From positions 1 through 40,051 of the forward strand of contig JAFNZJ010000134.1 in the NCBI GenBank assembly GCA_017382915.1: a stretch of 40,051 nucleotides of DNA. Direction: 5' to 3'. Positions 32,217-39,853 of the stretch are shown here, piece by piece (position 1 is the first letter of the stretch; each line of letters opens with the position of its first letter). The stretch is from Clostridia bacterium (GTDB lineage: Bacteria > Bacillota > Clostridia > Oscillospirales > Acutalibacteraceae). The notes below the pieces were generated by a model, which ran no database searches, had not been told where the DNA came from, and worked only from the letters and a program-made list of their open reading frames with translations. The translations under genes were made by a program, and so were the position numbers.

Positions 32217-33083
32217 CTATTTTACCTTTGAAAGGTATGTTGTCATATCCTGCAAAACTGCGGTAAAGCCTTCGGCCGCAAATGCCAGAGCTGAAACATC
32301 AATTTCATATACTGCGGCATTTTTAACGGCAGTTATGGTTTTATAGCTTTCTTTGCTTAGAATTGCTTCACTGTCACCAATATTGCAGAATATAACATCG
32401 GGATTGGCGGCAATTATTTCATCATTGCTCATCATATAATATTCAAAGCCTTCACCAATGTTATTAAAGCCTGCCTCTTTAAGGGCCTCGCCGCCTAAGG
32501 TGTCACCCGTTATGGGGAAGTCGGGCTCAACAAAAACAGCAACCTTTTTGTTAACTCCATTATTCAAAAGCTTTACGCTTTTTACGGTTCTTTGAATTTC
32601 ACCGTAGCAAGCGTCATAGGCTTCAGAATAATTATTATTGCCTAAAAACAGCTTTGAAAGAGCCAAATAATATGGACCAATTTCAGAATATTTTGTAGGG
32701 GTTTCAAGGGTGACAACCGCTATATCCCTAAGCTTCATACTTTCTAAATATGATGCTTCAAGCTGACCCGGTACTATAACAACATCGGGTTTAAGGTCAT
32801 AAACCTTTTCAAAATCAACAAAACGGGTATAGCCAATATTAGTGATGCCTGCTATTTCGGTTTCTAAAAATTCGGCAGGGGCGCCCACCAAATAACTGTC
32901 ATAGCCAAGCGCAAATATTGCCGATGCCGCCTGTTCAGAAAAGGCAACAACCTTTTGCGGTTGCTTGGTAATATTAGTGCCGCCTACCGATACGGGGTAA
33001 TCATCCACCCCATTACAGCCTGCAAAGCAAAGGCAGGATAATAATATACAAAGCAAAACAGATAAATTTTTTCTAAATCTCAA
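32217..33083 (-). CDS. ABC transporter substrate-binding lipoprotein (iron-siderophore/cobalamin type)
   Basis: 288 residues. A lipoprotein signal peptide ends in CFAGC with lipidated C23. The mature protein is a class III (BtuF/FepB/FhuD) binding protein: QKVVAFSEQAASAIFALGYDSYLVGAPAEF, VYDLKPDVVIVPGQLEASYLESMKLRDIAVVTLETP, ANPDVIFCNIGD and the C-terminal AFAAEGFTAVLQDMTTYL. The likely ligand is a metal chelate, but which one cannot be told from sequence. The TTG start has GAGGGA upstream. No permease or ATPase gene lies in the window, so it is an orphan and must work with components encoded elsewhere, or has another role. Confidence 0.85.
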   Translation of the reverse strand: MRFRKNLSVLLCILLSCLCFAGCNGVDDYPVSVGGTNITKQPQKVVAFSEQAASAIFALGYDSYLVGAPAEFLETEIAGITNIGYTRFVDFEKVYDLKPDVVIVPGQLEASYLESMKLRDIAVVTLETPTKYSEIGPYYLALSKLFLGNNNYSEAYDACYGEIQRTVKSVKLLNNGVNKKVAVFVEPDFPITGDTLGGEALKEAGFNNIGEGFEYYMMSNDEIIAANPDVIFCNIGDSEAILSKESYKTITAVKNAAVYEIDVSALAFAAEGFTAVLQDMTTYLSKVK

Positions 33084-33188
33084 AATTATCCCTCATTTTT
33101 CTTATTTGTTTAATTTTACTTCATAAATTAAAATATTTCAAGTGGTATAATATAAAAAACAAAAACATTTTTGAAAGGTGATGTCTAA

Positions 33189-34007
33189 ATGCCTACATCT
33201 GCCGCAGTTAAAGCCAGCGCTAAATTAGCACTAAAAGATAAATGGCCGACCGCCCTTGGCATTGGCTCAATAATATTTTCGGTATATTGCCTTAATATTG
33301 TAATAGCCCAAATTGTTTCAACCCTATTACAACCCATAGTTAATGAAGTTTGGCTTACCGTAATTGCTGTGCTTTCTATGCTTTTGTTCTGCCAGTTCTT
33401 TTTTGCCCCACTTCTTTACGGTGCTTTAAGATGGTTTTGGTTCGGGTCACTTGATAATGATGTATCGGTAAATGAAATTTTTTATTATTTTTCATCACTT
33501 AAACTATATTTGCGTGCCCTTTCACTTAGCGTTAGAATATTTACCAGAGTAATTGGTGTGCTTTTTATTTGCTTTTTACCCGCACTTATAGTCGGTGCCG
33601 TTGCATCACCCACCACCTATGAAATTTTAGGCTCTGAAATGCCTTATTGGGCAACCTATGTATGGATGCTTTTTAATGTGCTGGCAATGTTTGGCATAAT
33701 AATGTCCTTTATAATGCTGCTTAGGTACTTTGCCGCACCCATTTTAATGATAAATGATGCAGGTATTTCACCCCAAGAGGCACTTCATCTTTCGGTTATT
33801 ATTTCAAAAAATGCTAACGGCAAAACCTTTTCTTTTGTTATGTCATTTTTTGCGTGGGGTTTGCTTTCGCTACTGTATATTCCTATGATTTTTACCCTGC
33901 CTTATTTTATTTGCTCATACGCAATATACTGTAAAAATCTAATAGCAAATTATAATAATATGGTTGCACCCCCACCGCCAACCTTTACGGGATATAACAC
34001 ATTTTAA
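33189..34007 (+). CDS. DUF975-like integral membrane protein
   Basis: 272 residues with about six membrane segments (roughly 22-45, 55-80, 115-140, 150-180, 210-245, the last split). The start MPTSAAVKASAKLALKDKWPTALGIGSII resembles the lead-in of DUF975 proteins, with the first helix preceded by an amphipathic Ala/Lys stretch. A Pro-rich tail (APPPPTFTGY) ends the protein. Function unknown. AAAGGTGATG lies upstream of the ATG. TATAAT at 33147-33152 is a possible -10 with a poor -35. A bidirectional terminator follows. Confidence 0.75.
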   Translation: MPTSAAVKASAKLALKDKWPTALGIGSIIFSVYCLNIVIAQIVSTLLQPIVNEVWLTVIAVLSMLLFCQFFFAPLLYGALRWFWFGSLDNDVSVNEIFYYFSSLKLYLRALSLSVRIFTRVIGVLFICFLPALIVGAVASPTTYEILGSEMPYWATYVWMLFNVLAMFGIIMSFIMLLRYFAAPILMINDAGISPQEALHLSVIISKNANGKTFSFVMSFFAWGLLSLLYIPMIFTLPYFICSYAIYCKNLIANYNNMVAPPPPTFTGYNTF

Positions 34008-34013
34008 AAAATT

Positions 34014-34039
34014 AAGCCCTTGAAAATTCAAGGGCTTTT
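34014..34039. terminator. Bidirectional intrinsic terminator
   Basis: AAGCCCTTGAA (34014-34024) pairs with TTCAAGGGCTT (34027-34037), an 11-bp stem ended by T residues on the plus side and AT-rich sequence on the minus side. It separates the convergent DUF975-like and azlD genes. Confidence 0.85.
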
Positions 34040-34040
34040 A

Positions 34041-34358
34041 TTATGCTATAAATATTTCTGCTACAAGCACTGCTGCCGAAACCAGCACCGCAATTACCGA
34101 AACCTTAAACAAGCTTTTACCAAAAAACGCAAGCAAAACTGCGGCAGCAAAGCCCGCTGCACCCGAAAGCAAATTACCTGTTGAATCAAGTATTGCAGGG
34201 AAGGTCATAACCGAAAGTGTAACATACGGCACATAATATAAAAAGGAACGGATAAATGTATTGGTTATTTCCTTTTTAATTAAGGTAAGCGGTATCATAC
34301 GAATAAGGTATGTAACAAGTGCCATTACCGCAATGTAAATATAAATATTACCACCCAT
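34041..34358 (-). CDS. azlD: AzlD-family branched-chain amino acid transport protein
   Basis: 105 residues, four membrane helices: IYIYIAVMALVTYLIRMIPLTLI, FIRSFLYYVPYVTLSVMTFPAIL, LLSGAAGFAAAVLLAFFG and VSVIAVLVSAAVLVAEIFI. The motif YLIRMIPL and the YVPYVTLSVMTFPA segment are typical of AzlD. It is the small partner of AzlC in an export system for branched-chain amino acids and analogues. Its start overlaps the azlC stop by one base (TAATG), so the two are coupled. Confidence 0.9.
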   Translation of the reverse strand: MGGNIYIYIAVMALVTYLIRMIPLTLIKKEITNTFIRSFLYYVPYVTLSVMTFPAILDSTGNLLSGAAGFAAAVLLAFFGKSLFKVSVIAVLVSAAVLVAEIFIA

Positions 34359-35140
34359 TAGGCAACCTCCCCTTCTTCATTTTTAACGGGGAAAAGTATT
34401 GCAGCGACAGATGCTATAATAATCGTTAAAATAATAATTCTAAAGCCCTGCGAAATTTGGCAAAGTATGGGTAGCTTGGCAAAGGCAAGACTTAAAAGCA
34501 TTGAAATTACCACTATGCCTGCAATTTTTTTAGATTTGCGGGCGGGCGGAATTATAATTGCAATAAACATACCATAAAGGGCAATGCTAAGCGATGCAAC
34601 AATTTTTTGCGCCGCCAAGGTGGGGTTTGCAAGTGCCGTGCCAAACATAGCCGTAAAAAGCTGACCCAACGCAATAGGCAAAAGGTTGCCAAAAACAACG
34701 CCCAAAAAGGTGCCAAGCGTCCAACCCGGAATAGCCGCGCTCATAAGACCGTAACTGTAATATGGGTTTAATTTGCCGCTAACGCTTACCGAAACACCGA
34801 AAATTTCATCGGTTACACCAAATGCCATTATAAAACGATGCCAAAACGGCATTTTACTTGATAGCTTTTGCGATAAGGCCGATGACATAAGGCAATACCT
34901 TAAATTTATTATTAACTGTGTAAAGGCCATTTCAAAATATGTGGCAGAGGTTGCAATAACATTAAGTGCTGCAAACTGCCCCGCCGATGTAAGGTTGGTG
35001 GCAGAAATAAGCACCGACTGCAGTGATGATACCCCTGCATTTTTAGCCGATATACCAAAAGTAAATGAAACTGCAAGGTAGCCTAAAAATATGGGTATTC
35101 CGTCCTTAAGGCCCTTTTTCCAAAACTTAAATCTTTGCAA
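34358..35140 (-). CDS. azlC: AzlC-family branched-chain amino acid permease
   Basis: 260 residues, about seven membrane helices. The AzlC signature is clear: KDGIPIFLGYLAVSFTFGISAKNAGVSSLQSVLISATNLTSAGQFAAL, LIINLRYCLMSSALSQKL, FGVTDEIFGVSVS and IPGWTLGTFLGVVFGNLLP. It exports branched-chain amino acids with AzlD; in Bacillus azlCD overexpression gives 4-azaleucine resistance. The start is TTG with AGAGGAAG 8 bases upstream. No Lrp-type AzlB regulator is nearby. Confidence 0.92.
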   Translation of the reverse strand: MQRFKFWKKGLKDGIPIFLGYLAVSFTFGISAKNAGVSSLQSVLISATNLTSAGQFAALNVIATSATYFEMAFTQLIINLRYCLMSSALSQKLSSKMPFWHRFIMAFGVTDEIFGVSVSVSGKLNPYYSYGLMSAAIPGWTLGTFLGVVFGNLLPIALGQLFTAMFGTALANPTLAAQKIVASLSIALYGMFIAIIIPPARKSKKIAGIVVISMLLSLAFAKLPILCQISQGFRIIILTIIIASVAAILFPVKNEEGEVA

Positions 35141-35207
35141 AATAATTACTTCCTCTTAAAAAACTTCATTTATTTTAACACATCAAATAGATTTTGTAAA
35201 TAAAAAT

Positions 35208-35239
35208 AAAAAACTGTTGCTTTTCAGCAACAGTTTTTT
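35208..35239. terminator. Intrinsic terminator of the PBP gene
   Basis: AAAAAACTGTTGCT (35208-35221) pairs with AGCAACAGTTTTTT (35226-35239) around a 4-base loop. On the minus strand it is followed by ATTTTTATTT, just after the PBP stop codon at 35247. Confidence 0.9.
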
Positions 35240-35246
35240 CGTTTAG

Positions 35247-37724
35247 TTACTGGGGTTTTGATGCAGTTTCGGTCGTGCTTGTTGTTTCGTCCGGTTTTGA
35301 AGTGTTAGTAACCGGTGGTGTCGATGTGGCAGGCTGACTGGTGGTGGGTGTTGTAGTGCTTGGCTTGGATGTTGCATTTGATGAGGTATTAGCCTTTGAT
35401 GCATCAATTTCACCCAAGACGGTACCACCGTGTACCGAACAGGGCCTGATTTGACTTGTTTTATAATATCCAACTGCGGTATTTGTGCATTTTTCGGTAG
35501 CAATGCCGCCCGAAGCGGTGCAGTATTTACGGCAGGTTACAAGCTCACTGGTGGGGAATTTTTTGCCGGTATCAAGACCTTTATGAATATCACGCATAAT
35601 GTTACCCCAAACCTTACGTGCCGAGTTGCCTGCTGTAACCTTTTGAGGTTGGTCATAGCCGTACCAGCAGGATGCTACATAGTAAGGGGTGCCACCCGCA
35701 AACCAAAGGTTGTGGCTATCATCGGTGGTACCGGTTTTACCAAAGACCTTCATTGTGGGTAAATAACTGCGAATGCTGGTACCTGTACCGTGATTAACAA
35801 CATTTTGAAGCATATGATTCATAATAACTGCGGTATCTTCAGCCATTGCTATTTTTGCATTAGCCTCACCATCTAAAATAACATCGCCATAATGGTTGGT
35901 TACTTTGGTATAGAAGGTAGGCTCATAATATTTACCCATATTGCCAAAGGTTGCAAATGCGGCGCAGGATTCCAGCGTGGTTATACCCTTATAGCTACCG
36001 CCCAAAGCAAGCGATGAATAGGTGTGGTCACCCGCTTCGGTAGTGCCATCTGCATTTTTAAAGGGGGCAACAAAGTTTTTAATACCCATATCATTAACGG
36101 CGTGGTTAAATACCGCCTCAATGCCCAGCTTTTCGGTAAGCTGAACGGGTATGGTATTATATGACCTTTGAAGCGCATAAGTCATAGTAACATTTTTGTT
36201 GGTTGTGGAGCCGCCTGCATTTTTGGGCCACTTAACCTTTTGACCCTTTTCATTGGTAATGGTCATGGTAGGCTCATCCTTAAGCATGGATGAATAGGTT
36301 ATTAAATTTTGGTCCAAGGCAAGCGAATAAACAGTAATAGGTTTAATGGATGAACCGGGCTGGCGCGGAGAAGATGTTGCACGGTTTAGCGCGCGGTTAC
36401 CTGTTTTTTCACCAACGCCGCCGCTTATACCAACAACATGACCGTTATAATCCATAATGGTTATTGATGACTGCGCCCTAACACCCTTACTGTTTTTAAG
36501 GAAGTTAGATTCATTTGAATAGTATTTATCAATGGTTGCCTGAATTTTGGGGTCCATTGTGCAGTAAATGTTATAACCGCCATTGTAGAAATTCTGCTCA
36601 GCATAGGTTTTATCACAGTTAAGCTTTTGCACAAGGTCATCAACAACATCATCTATAAGAGCATCAACAAAGTAGTTGTTAATCGAAATTTCTTTAATGG
36701 CATCCTTATTGGCTACTATCTTAACATCTTCATTAAGGGCTGCCTCATACTCCTGCTCGGTTATATAGCCAAGCTCCAGCATTTTCCCTAAAACCAATTT
36801 GCGACGCTCAGCATTTTTTTCAGGATATTTATCGGGTCTGTAGCGCTCAGGCTCCTTAACAATAGCGGCAAGACCTGCACACTCGGCAATGGTCAACTCA
36901 TTTACACTTTTATTGTAATAATAGTTTGATGCAACCTCAACACCGCCAATGCCGTTAGCAAAGGTAATGGTGTTAAGATAACACTCTAAAATGGTATCTT
37001 TATCAACCGTGCTTTCAATTTTACGGGCACGCATAATTTCCCTGACCTTACGCATTGCAGACTGCTGTTTATCCTGCGTTAGGTTTTTAACCAACTGCTG
37101 GGTAATGGTTGAACCACCCTGATTTGAAGAATAAAGGTCCACAAACATATTTAAGAATGCACCGAAGGTACGCTTCCAGTCAACACCGCCGTGGGTATAA
37201 AAGCGCTCATCCTCAATGGCTACAAAGGAATCTGCCAACCTTTTGGGGATACCCTTATAATTGGGGTCTTCAGATTCGGCCATGATTTTATCATAGTTAA
37301 CCCATATGCGGTTTTCTGAGCCGTGTAAACGCTGGTATTCAACATAATTGTTGGTTTTTGCGTCCTTAACATAAACTGTGGTGGTATAGTTAAGCTCTAA
37401 ATCGTAAAGGTTTTCTTCAATGTTATCATCAACAAAGCCAAAAACATAAATCATAAAGGCGCCAATAACTATACAAAAGGTAATTATACCTATAAGACAG
37501 GTCATAAGTGCGCCCTTAAGTATTTTTTGCTTTAAGGTTTTGGGCACCTTGCCATCCTTGCCTTTTTTACCCCTTACGGGTTTTTCATCGGCAGTTTTAC
37601 CTTTGGCAAAACTATTTAAATCTAATTGATTTTCAGAATTACTGAATAGGTCTTCGGTCTGATTTGAGGATGATAATATATCATCATTTTCTTCAAAAAA
37701 CGGACTTTGATAATCTTTGCTCAT
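35247..37724 (-). CDS. Class A penicillin-binding protein (PBP1A family)
   Basis: 825 residues. A cytoplasmic N-terminus rich in Lys (about 41-67) precedes one membrane helix (70-95). The glycosyltransferase 51 domain has the catalytic Glu171 in AIEDERFYTHGG and QGGSTITQQLVKN (202-214). The transpeptidase domain has the active Ser458 in SSIK, SYN (521-523) and KTG (663-665). After about 775 comes a Ser/Thr/Pro-rich tail (TSKPSTTTPTTSQPATSTPP), probably exposed in the wall. The enzyme polymerises and cross-links peptidoglycan. AAAGGAGG is about 10 bases before the ATG. A candidate activator site lies just upstream of a weak -35 region. Confidence 0.95.
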   Translation of the reverse strand: MSKDYQSPFFEENDDILSSSNQTEDLFSNSENQLDLNSFAKGKTADEKPVRGKKGKDGKVPKTLKQKILKGALMTCLIGIITFCIVIGAFMIYVFGFVDDNIEENLYDLELNYTTTVYVKDAKTNNYVEYQRLHGSENRIWVNYDKIMAESEDPNYKGIPKRLADSFVAIEDERFYTHGGVDWKRTFGAFLNMFVDLYSSNQGGSTITQQLVKNLTQDKQQSAMRKVREIMRARKIESTVDKDTILECYLNTITFANGIGGVEVASNYYYNKSVNELTIAECAGLAAIVKEPERYRPDKYPEKNAERRKLVLGKMLELGYITEQEYEAALNEDVKIVANKDAIKEISINNYFVDALIDDVVDDLVQKLNCDKTYAEQNFYNGGYNIYCTMDPKIQATIDKYYSNESNFLKNSKGVRAQSSITIMDYNGHVVGISGGVGEKTGNRALNRATSSPRQPGSSIKPITVYSLALDQNLITYSSMLKDEPTMTITNEKGQKVKWPKNAGGSTTNKNVTMTYALQRSYNTIPVQLTEKLGIEAVFNHAVNDMGIKNFVAPFKNADGTTEAGDHTYSSLALGGSYKGITTLESCAAFATFGNMGKYYEPTFYTKVTNHYGDVILDGEANAKIAMAEDTAVIMNHMLQNVVNHGTGTSIRSYLPTMKVFGKTGTTDDSHNLWFAGGTPYYVASCWYGYDQPQKVTAGNSARKVWGNIMRDIHKGLDTGKKFPTSELVTCRKYCTASGGIATEKCTNTAVGYYKTSQIRPCSVHGGTVLGEIDASKANTSSNATSKPSTTTPTTSQPATSTPPVTNTSKPDETTSTTETASKPQ

Positions 37725-37822
37725 TACAGTAATCCCTCCTTTTATGATTGTTACAAATTATGTGCCATAACATTTTATATTACGGTACATTATATTTTAC
37801 CACACATTACTAAAAAAAGCGA

Positions 37823-37839
37823 GTTACAATTTTTTAACC
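37823..37839 (-). promoter_or_regulatory. Candidate OmpR-family site upstream of the PBP promoter
   Basis: Read on the minus strand: GGTTAA-AAAAT-TGTAAC, half-sites 11 bp apart. It ends 5 bp before a weak -35 (TTTTTT, 37817-37812), which is 17 bp from TATAAT (37794-37789). This is the position expected of an activator. Confidence 0.5.
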
Positions 37840-37915
37840 AAATGAAAATTTTAATTTTTTGCATATAACCCAAAAAATCAGGGCAAATTATTAAAAAAAG
37901 AAAAGGACCTTTTAA

Positions 37916-38230
37916 ATGAATATACGCCTTAAAACAGTTATACTTTCATTAACCTTTTTGGTGGCCGCACTTTCGGTGCTTTTTTCGGCAGTGGCTTCTG
38001 CTAAAGAGCCCTCTGCCCCACCCTATTCAAGCCAAAATGTAGGCAGTGGATATATTTTAACCGAATTTAATGGCAAGCTTTCGGTTTTTGAAAGCGGGCA
38101 AAATACACCTATAACCATTTTGGATGTGGTGGTTGAAACACTGCCCGAAAGAGATATTGAAAGCATTAAAAAAGGCATTAATTGTAAAACCTTTGCCGAA
38201 GCAATGCAAAGGGCTGAGGATTTTGAATAG
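37916..38230 (+). CDS. Exported BofC C-terminal domain-like protein
   Basis: 104 residues. A signal peptide or anchor (about 7-29, TVILSLTFLVAALSVLFSAVASA) precedes a small domain: GYILTEFNGKLSVFESGQNTPITILDVVVETLPERDIESIKKGINCKTFAEAMQRAEDFE. The pattern (YIL-E-NGKL-VFE ... LDV-V-TLPE-D---IKKGI) resembles the C-terminal domain of BofC, a forespore protein that affects the sigma-K checkpoint in Bacillus. Homology is judged from pattern only; a role in sporulation is an inference. AAAAGGACC lies upstream of the ATG. It is transcribed divergently from the PBP gene. Confidence 0.7.
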   Translation: MNIRLKTVILSLTFLVAALSVLFSAVASAKEPSAPPYSSQNVGSGYILTEFNGKLSVFESGQNTPITILDVVVETLPERDIESIKKGINCKTFAEAMQRAEDFE

Positions 38231-38269
38231 AAAAAGCCGCGGTAACGCTGACGCGTACCGCGGCTTTTT
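38231..38269. terminator. Bidirectional intrinsic terminator
   Basis: AAAAAGCCGCGGTA (38231-38244) is perfectly complementary to 38256-38269, with an 11-base loop. Starting right after the BofC-like stop, it ends that gene and, on the other strand, the M23 peptidase gene 77 bp away. Confidence 0.92.
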
Positions 38270-38346
38270 AACACATTAGGCTGCAAAAAGACATTGTTTT
38301 AGGCAAATTATTCCTAACCACAAGTCCCTTTGCTGTGGGTAAAATT

Positions 38347-39657
38347 TTAGTTACTACCTATATAGTTTGCGGGGTTTTGGAATTTACCGTTTTTATGCAC
38401 CTCAAAATGCAGGTGGTTACCGATAGAACGGCCTGTGGTACCAACTGCGGCAATAGTTTCACCGGCAGATACGGTATCACCAACCTTAACATAAAGTGCG
38501 CTGCAATGAGCATAAAGGGTTTCTAACCCGTTTTTATGTTTAATAATTATTCTGTAACCATAGCCCGAGCTACTCCAACCGGAGGTGGTAACTGTACCTG
38601 CCTCGGCAGCGTAAATGGGTGTGCCTTTGGGGGCGCAAATATCCATACCCTTATGTCCGCGTCCATCACCGAAATATGAGCTTACATATGAACGCTCAAC
38701 GCGTTTTACAGGCCAAAGCATAGGTGCGTTGCCGTTTTTATCGGCGGCTATAATACGCTTTGTACCAACAATTTCTTCCTGAACTGAAGGCTTGGTTAAA
38801 ACCTTTGATGCGATTTTAGTCTTTTTGGTAACCTTACCGTTATAGGTGGAAACCTTATAGGTAACCTCAGCACTGCCTTTAACACCCTTTTTGGTAACAA
38901 TGGTGGTGCCAACGGTATATTTATTGCTTTTGGTTTGAACCGTTTTATATGAAACCGCTTCGGTAACGGTTATGGTGCTTACTGTTTGAACTGCAAGCAG
39001 GTTGTTTTCACTATTTAAAAATGTATCAATTGTGGGCAAATTATTTTCATCTGCTTTTAAAGTATATACAGTTTGAACCTGCATATCATAGCAAAACTCA
39101 ACCTCTTGAAGGTTGTTTTTAACCTTATAATCTGCAAGGTAAGCATCAAGCTTTTGACTGATATTTTCACCCTTTGCAACATTTTTGCCATTGATTTTTA
39201 AAACGGTAGCGGTAACAATTTCATCAGAATGGTTTATTAAAATATCTGCAAGCTGTTTTGAGTCCTTAATTTCACCTGCGGTGGCAATTGTTTGCACCAA
39301 ATTAGGGCTAATTACCTTAGAACTGCAAACAGTGTTATTTATTTTTTGTGCGGCTAAAATTTCAGCCTCGGCAAGGGTTTTGGCATCCTTAACGGTTGCA
39401 ATAACCTCACCATCGTGCATTACCGAATAGCCTGTGGTGGCACCCGTTGCAAAAACAACGGTAACGGTTGAAGAAACCAAAATCACCACAGCAATAAGTG
39501 CTGCCAATACTCTGGGTGAATGCTTTAAAAACTTAACTGTATTGCCTAAAACGGGGCGAATAACCTTTTTAGCAGTTAAACGCACAGCTTTTTTAGTATA
39601 CATATATAAGTCCTTTGCCTTACAAACAATTTTATCAACAATTTGTTTATACTGCAT
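38347..39657 (-). CDS. M23 peptidase with G5 domain (membrane-anchored)
   Basis: 436 residues. A basic cytoplasmic N-terminus and one membrane helix (about 49-70) are followed by a spacer domain (72-220), a G5 domain (about 226-300, TVSTITVTEAVSYKTVQTKSNKYTVGTTIVTKKGVKGSAEVTYKVSTYNGK) and a C-terminal M23/LytM domain with the zinc ligands H335 and D339 (HKGMD) and H417 (HLH; H415 also), plus H384. All catalytic residues are present, so it is likely an active peptidoglycan endopeptidase, or a regulator of one. GGGAGG is about 9 bases before the ATG. The upstream region has a promoter and two candidate operator sites. Confidence 0.93.
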   Translation of the reverse strand: MQYKQIVDKIVCKAKDLYMYTKKAVRLTAKKVIRPVLGNTVKFLKHSPRVLAALIAVVILVSSTVTVVFATGATTGYSVMHDGEVIATVKDAKTLAEAEILAAQKINNTVCSSKVISPNLVQTIATAGEIKDSKQLADILINHSDEIVTATVLKINGKNVAKGENISQKLDAYLADYKVKNNLQEVEFCYDMQVQTVYTLKADENNLPTIDTFLNSENNLLAVQTVSTITVTEAVSYKTVQTKSNKYTVGTTIVTKKGVKGSAEVTYKVSTYNGKVTKKTKIASKVLTKPSVQEEIVGTKRIIAADKNGNAPMLWPVKRVERSYVSSYFGDGRGHKGMDICAPKGTPIYAAEAGTVTTSGWSSSGYGYRIIIKHKNGLETLYAHCSALYVKVGDTVSAGETIAAVGTTGRSIGNHLHFEVHKNGKFQNPANYIGSN

Positions 39658-39684
39658 TTGTTATTCCTCCCTTTTTGATAGTTG

Positions 39685-39702
39685 GGTTACAAATTTGTAA
39701 CC
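39685..39702. promoter_or_regulatory. Perfect 18-bp palindrome, candidate operator of the M23 gene
   Basis: GGTTACAAATTTGTAACC is fully self-complementary and lies 28 bp before the start codon, just past the predicted transcript start, a position suited to repression. Read on the minus strand it also contains GGTTAC-AAATT-TGTAAC, the direct-repeat motif seen at the PBP gene. Confidence 0.55.
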
Positions 39703-39714
39703 TGTTATGTTACT

Positions 39715-39742
39715 ATTATAACAAAAAGTTACAATTTTGCAA
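39715..39742 (-). promoter_or_regulatory. Sigma-A-type promoter of the M23 peptidase gene
   Basis: On the minus strand TTGCAA (39742-39737) and TATAAT (39720-39715) are 16 bp apart. A third motif copy, GGTTGC-AAAAT-TGTAAC (39744-39728), overlaps the -35. Confidence 0.65.
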
Positions 39743-39744
39743 CC
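39728..39744 (-). promoter_or_regulatory. Candidate OmpR-family site overlapping the M23 promoter
   Basis: GGTTGC-AAAAT-TGTAAC on the minus strand has the same N5 spacer and second half-site as the site before the PBP gene, with two differences in the first half-site. Confidence 0.45.
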
Positions 39745-39811
39745 TTTTAGGCGCCTTTGTAACTATTTTTGGGCGAAATAACCAACAAGCCGCTCGGCAT
39801 ATATGTTAATA

Positions 39812-39841
39812 TTGAATAAAAATACAAGCATAATGTATATT
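39812..39841 (+). promoter_or_regulatory. Possible promoter reading into repeat element copy 2
   Basis: TTGAAT (39812-39817) and TATATT (39836-39841) are 18 bp apart in AT-rich DNA. The predicted start near 39848 is 6 bases before the first hairpin of the element. In such AT-rich sequence a chance match is quite possible. Confidence 0.35.
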
Positions 39842-39853
39842 TTTATAAAAAAC

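Noticed and set aside
39657..39853. Small genes in the AT-rich region after the M23 promoter
   Set aside because: Short ORFs there lack ribosome binding sites and overlap the promoter and operator sites.
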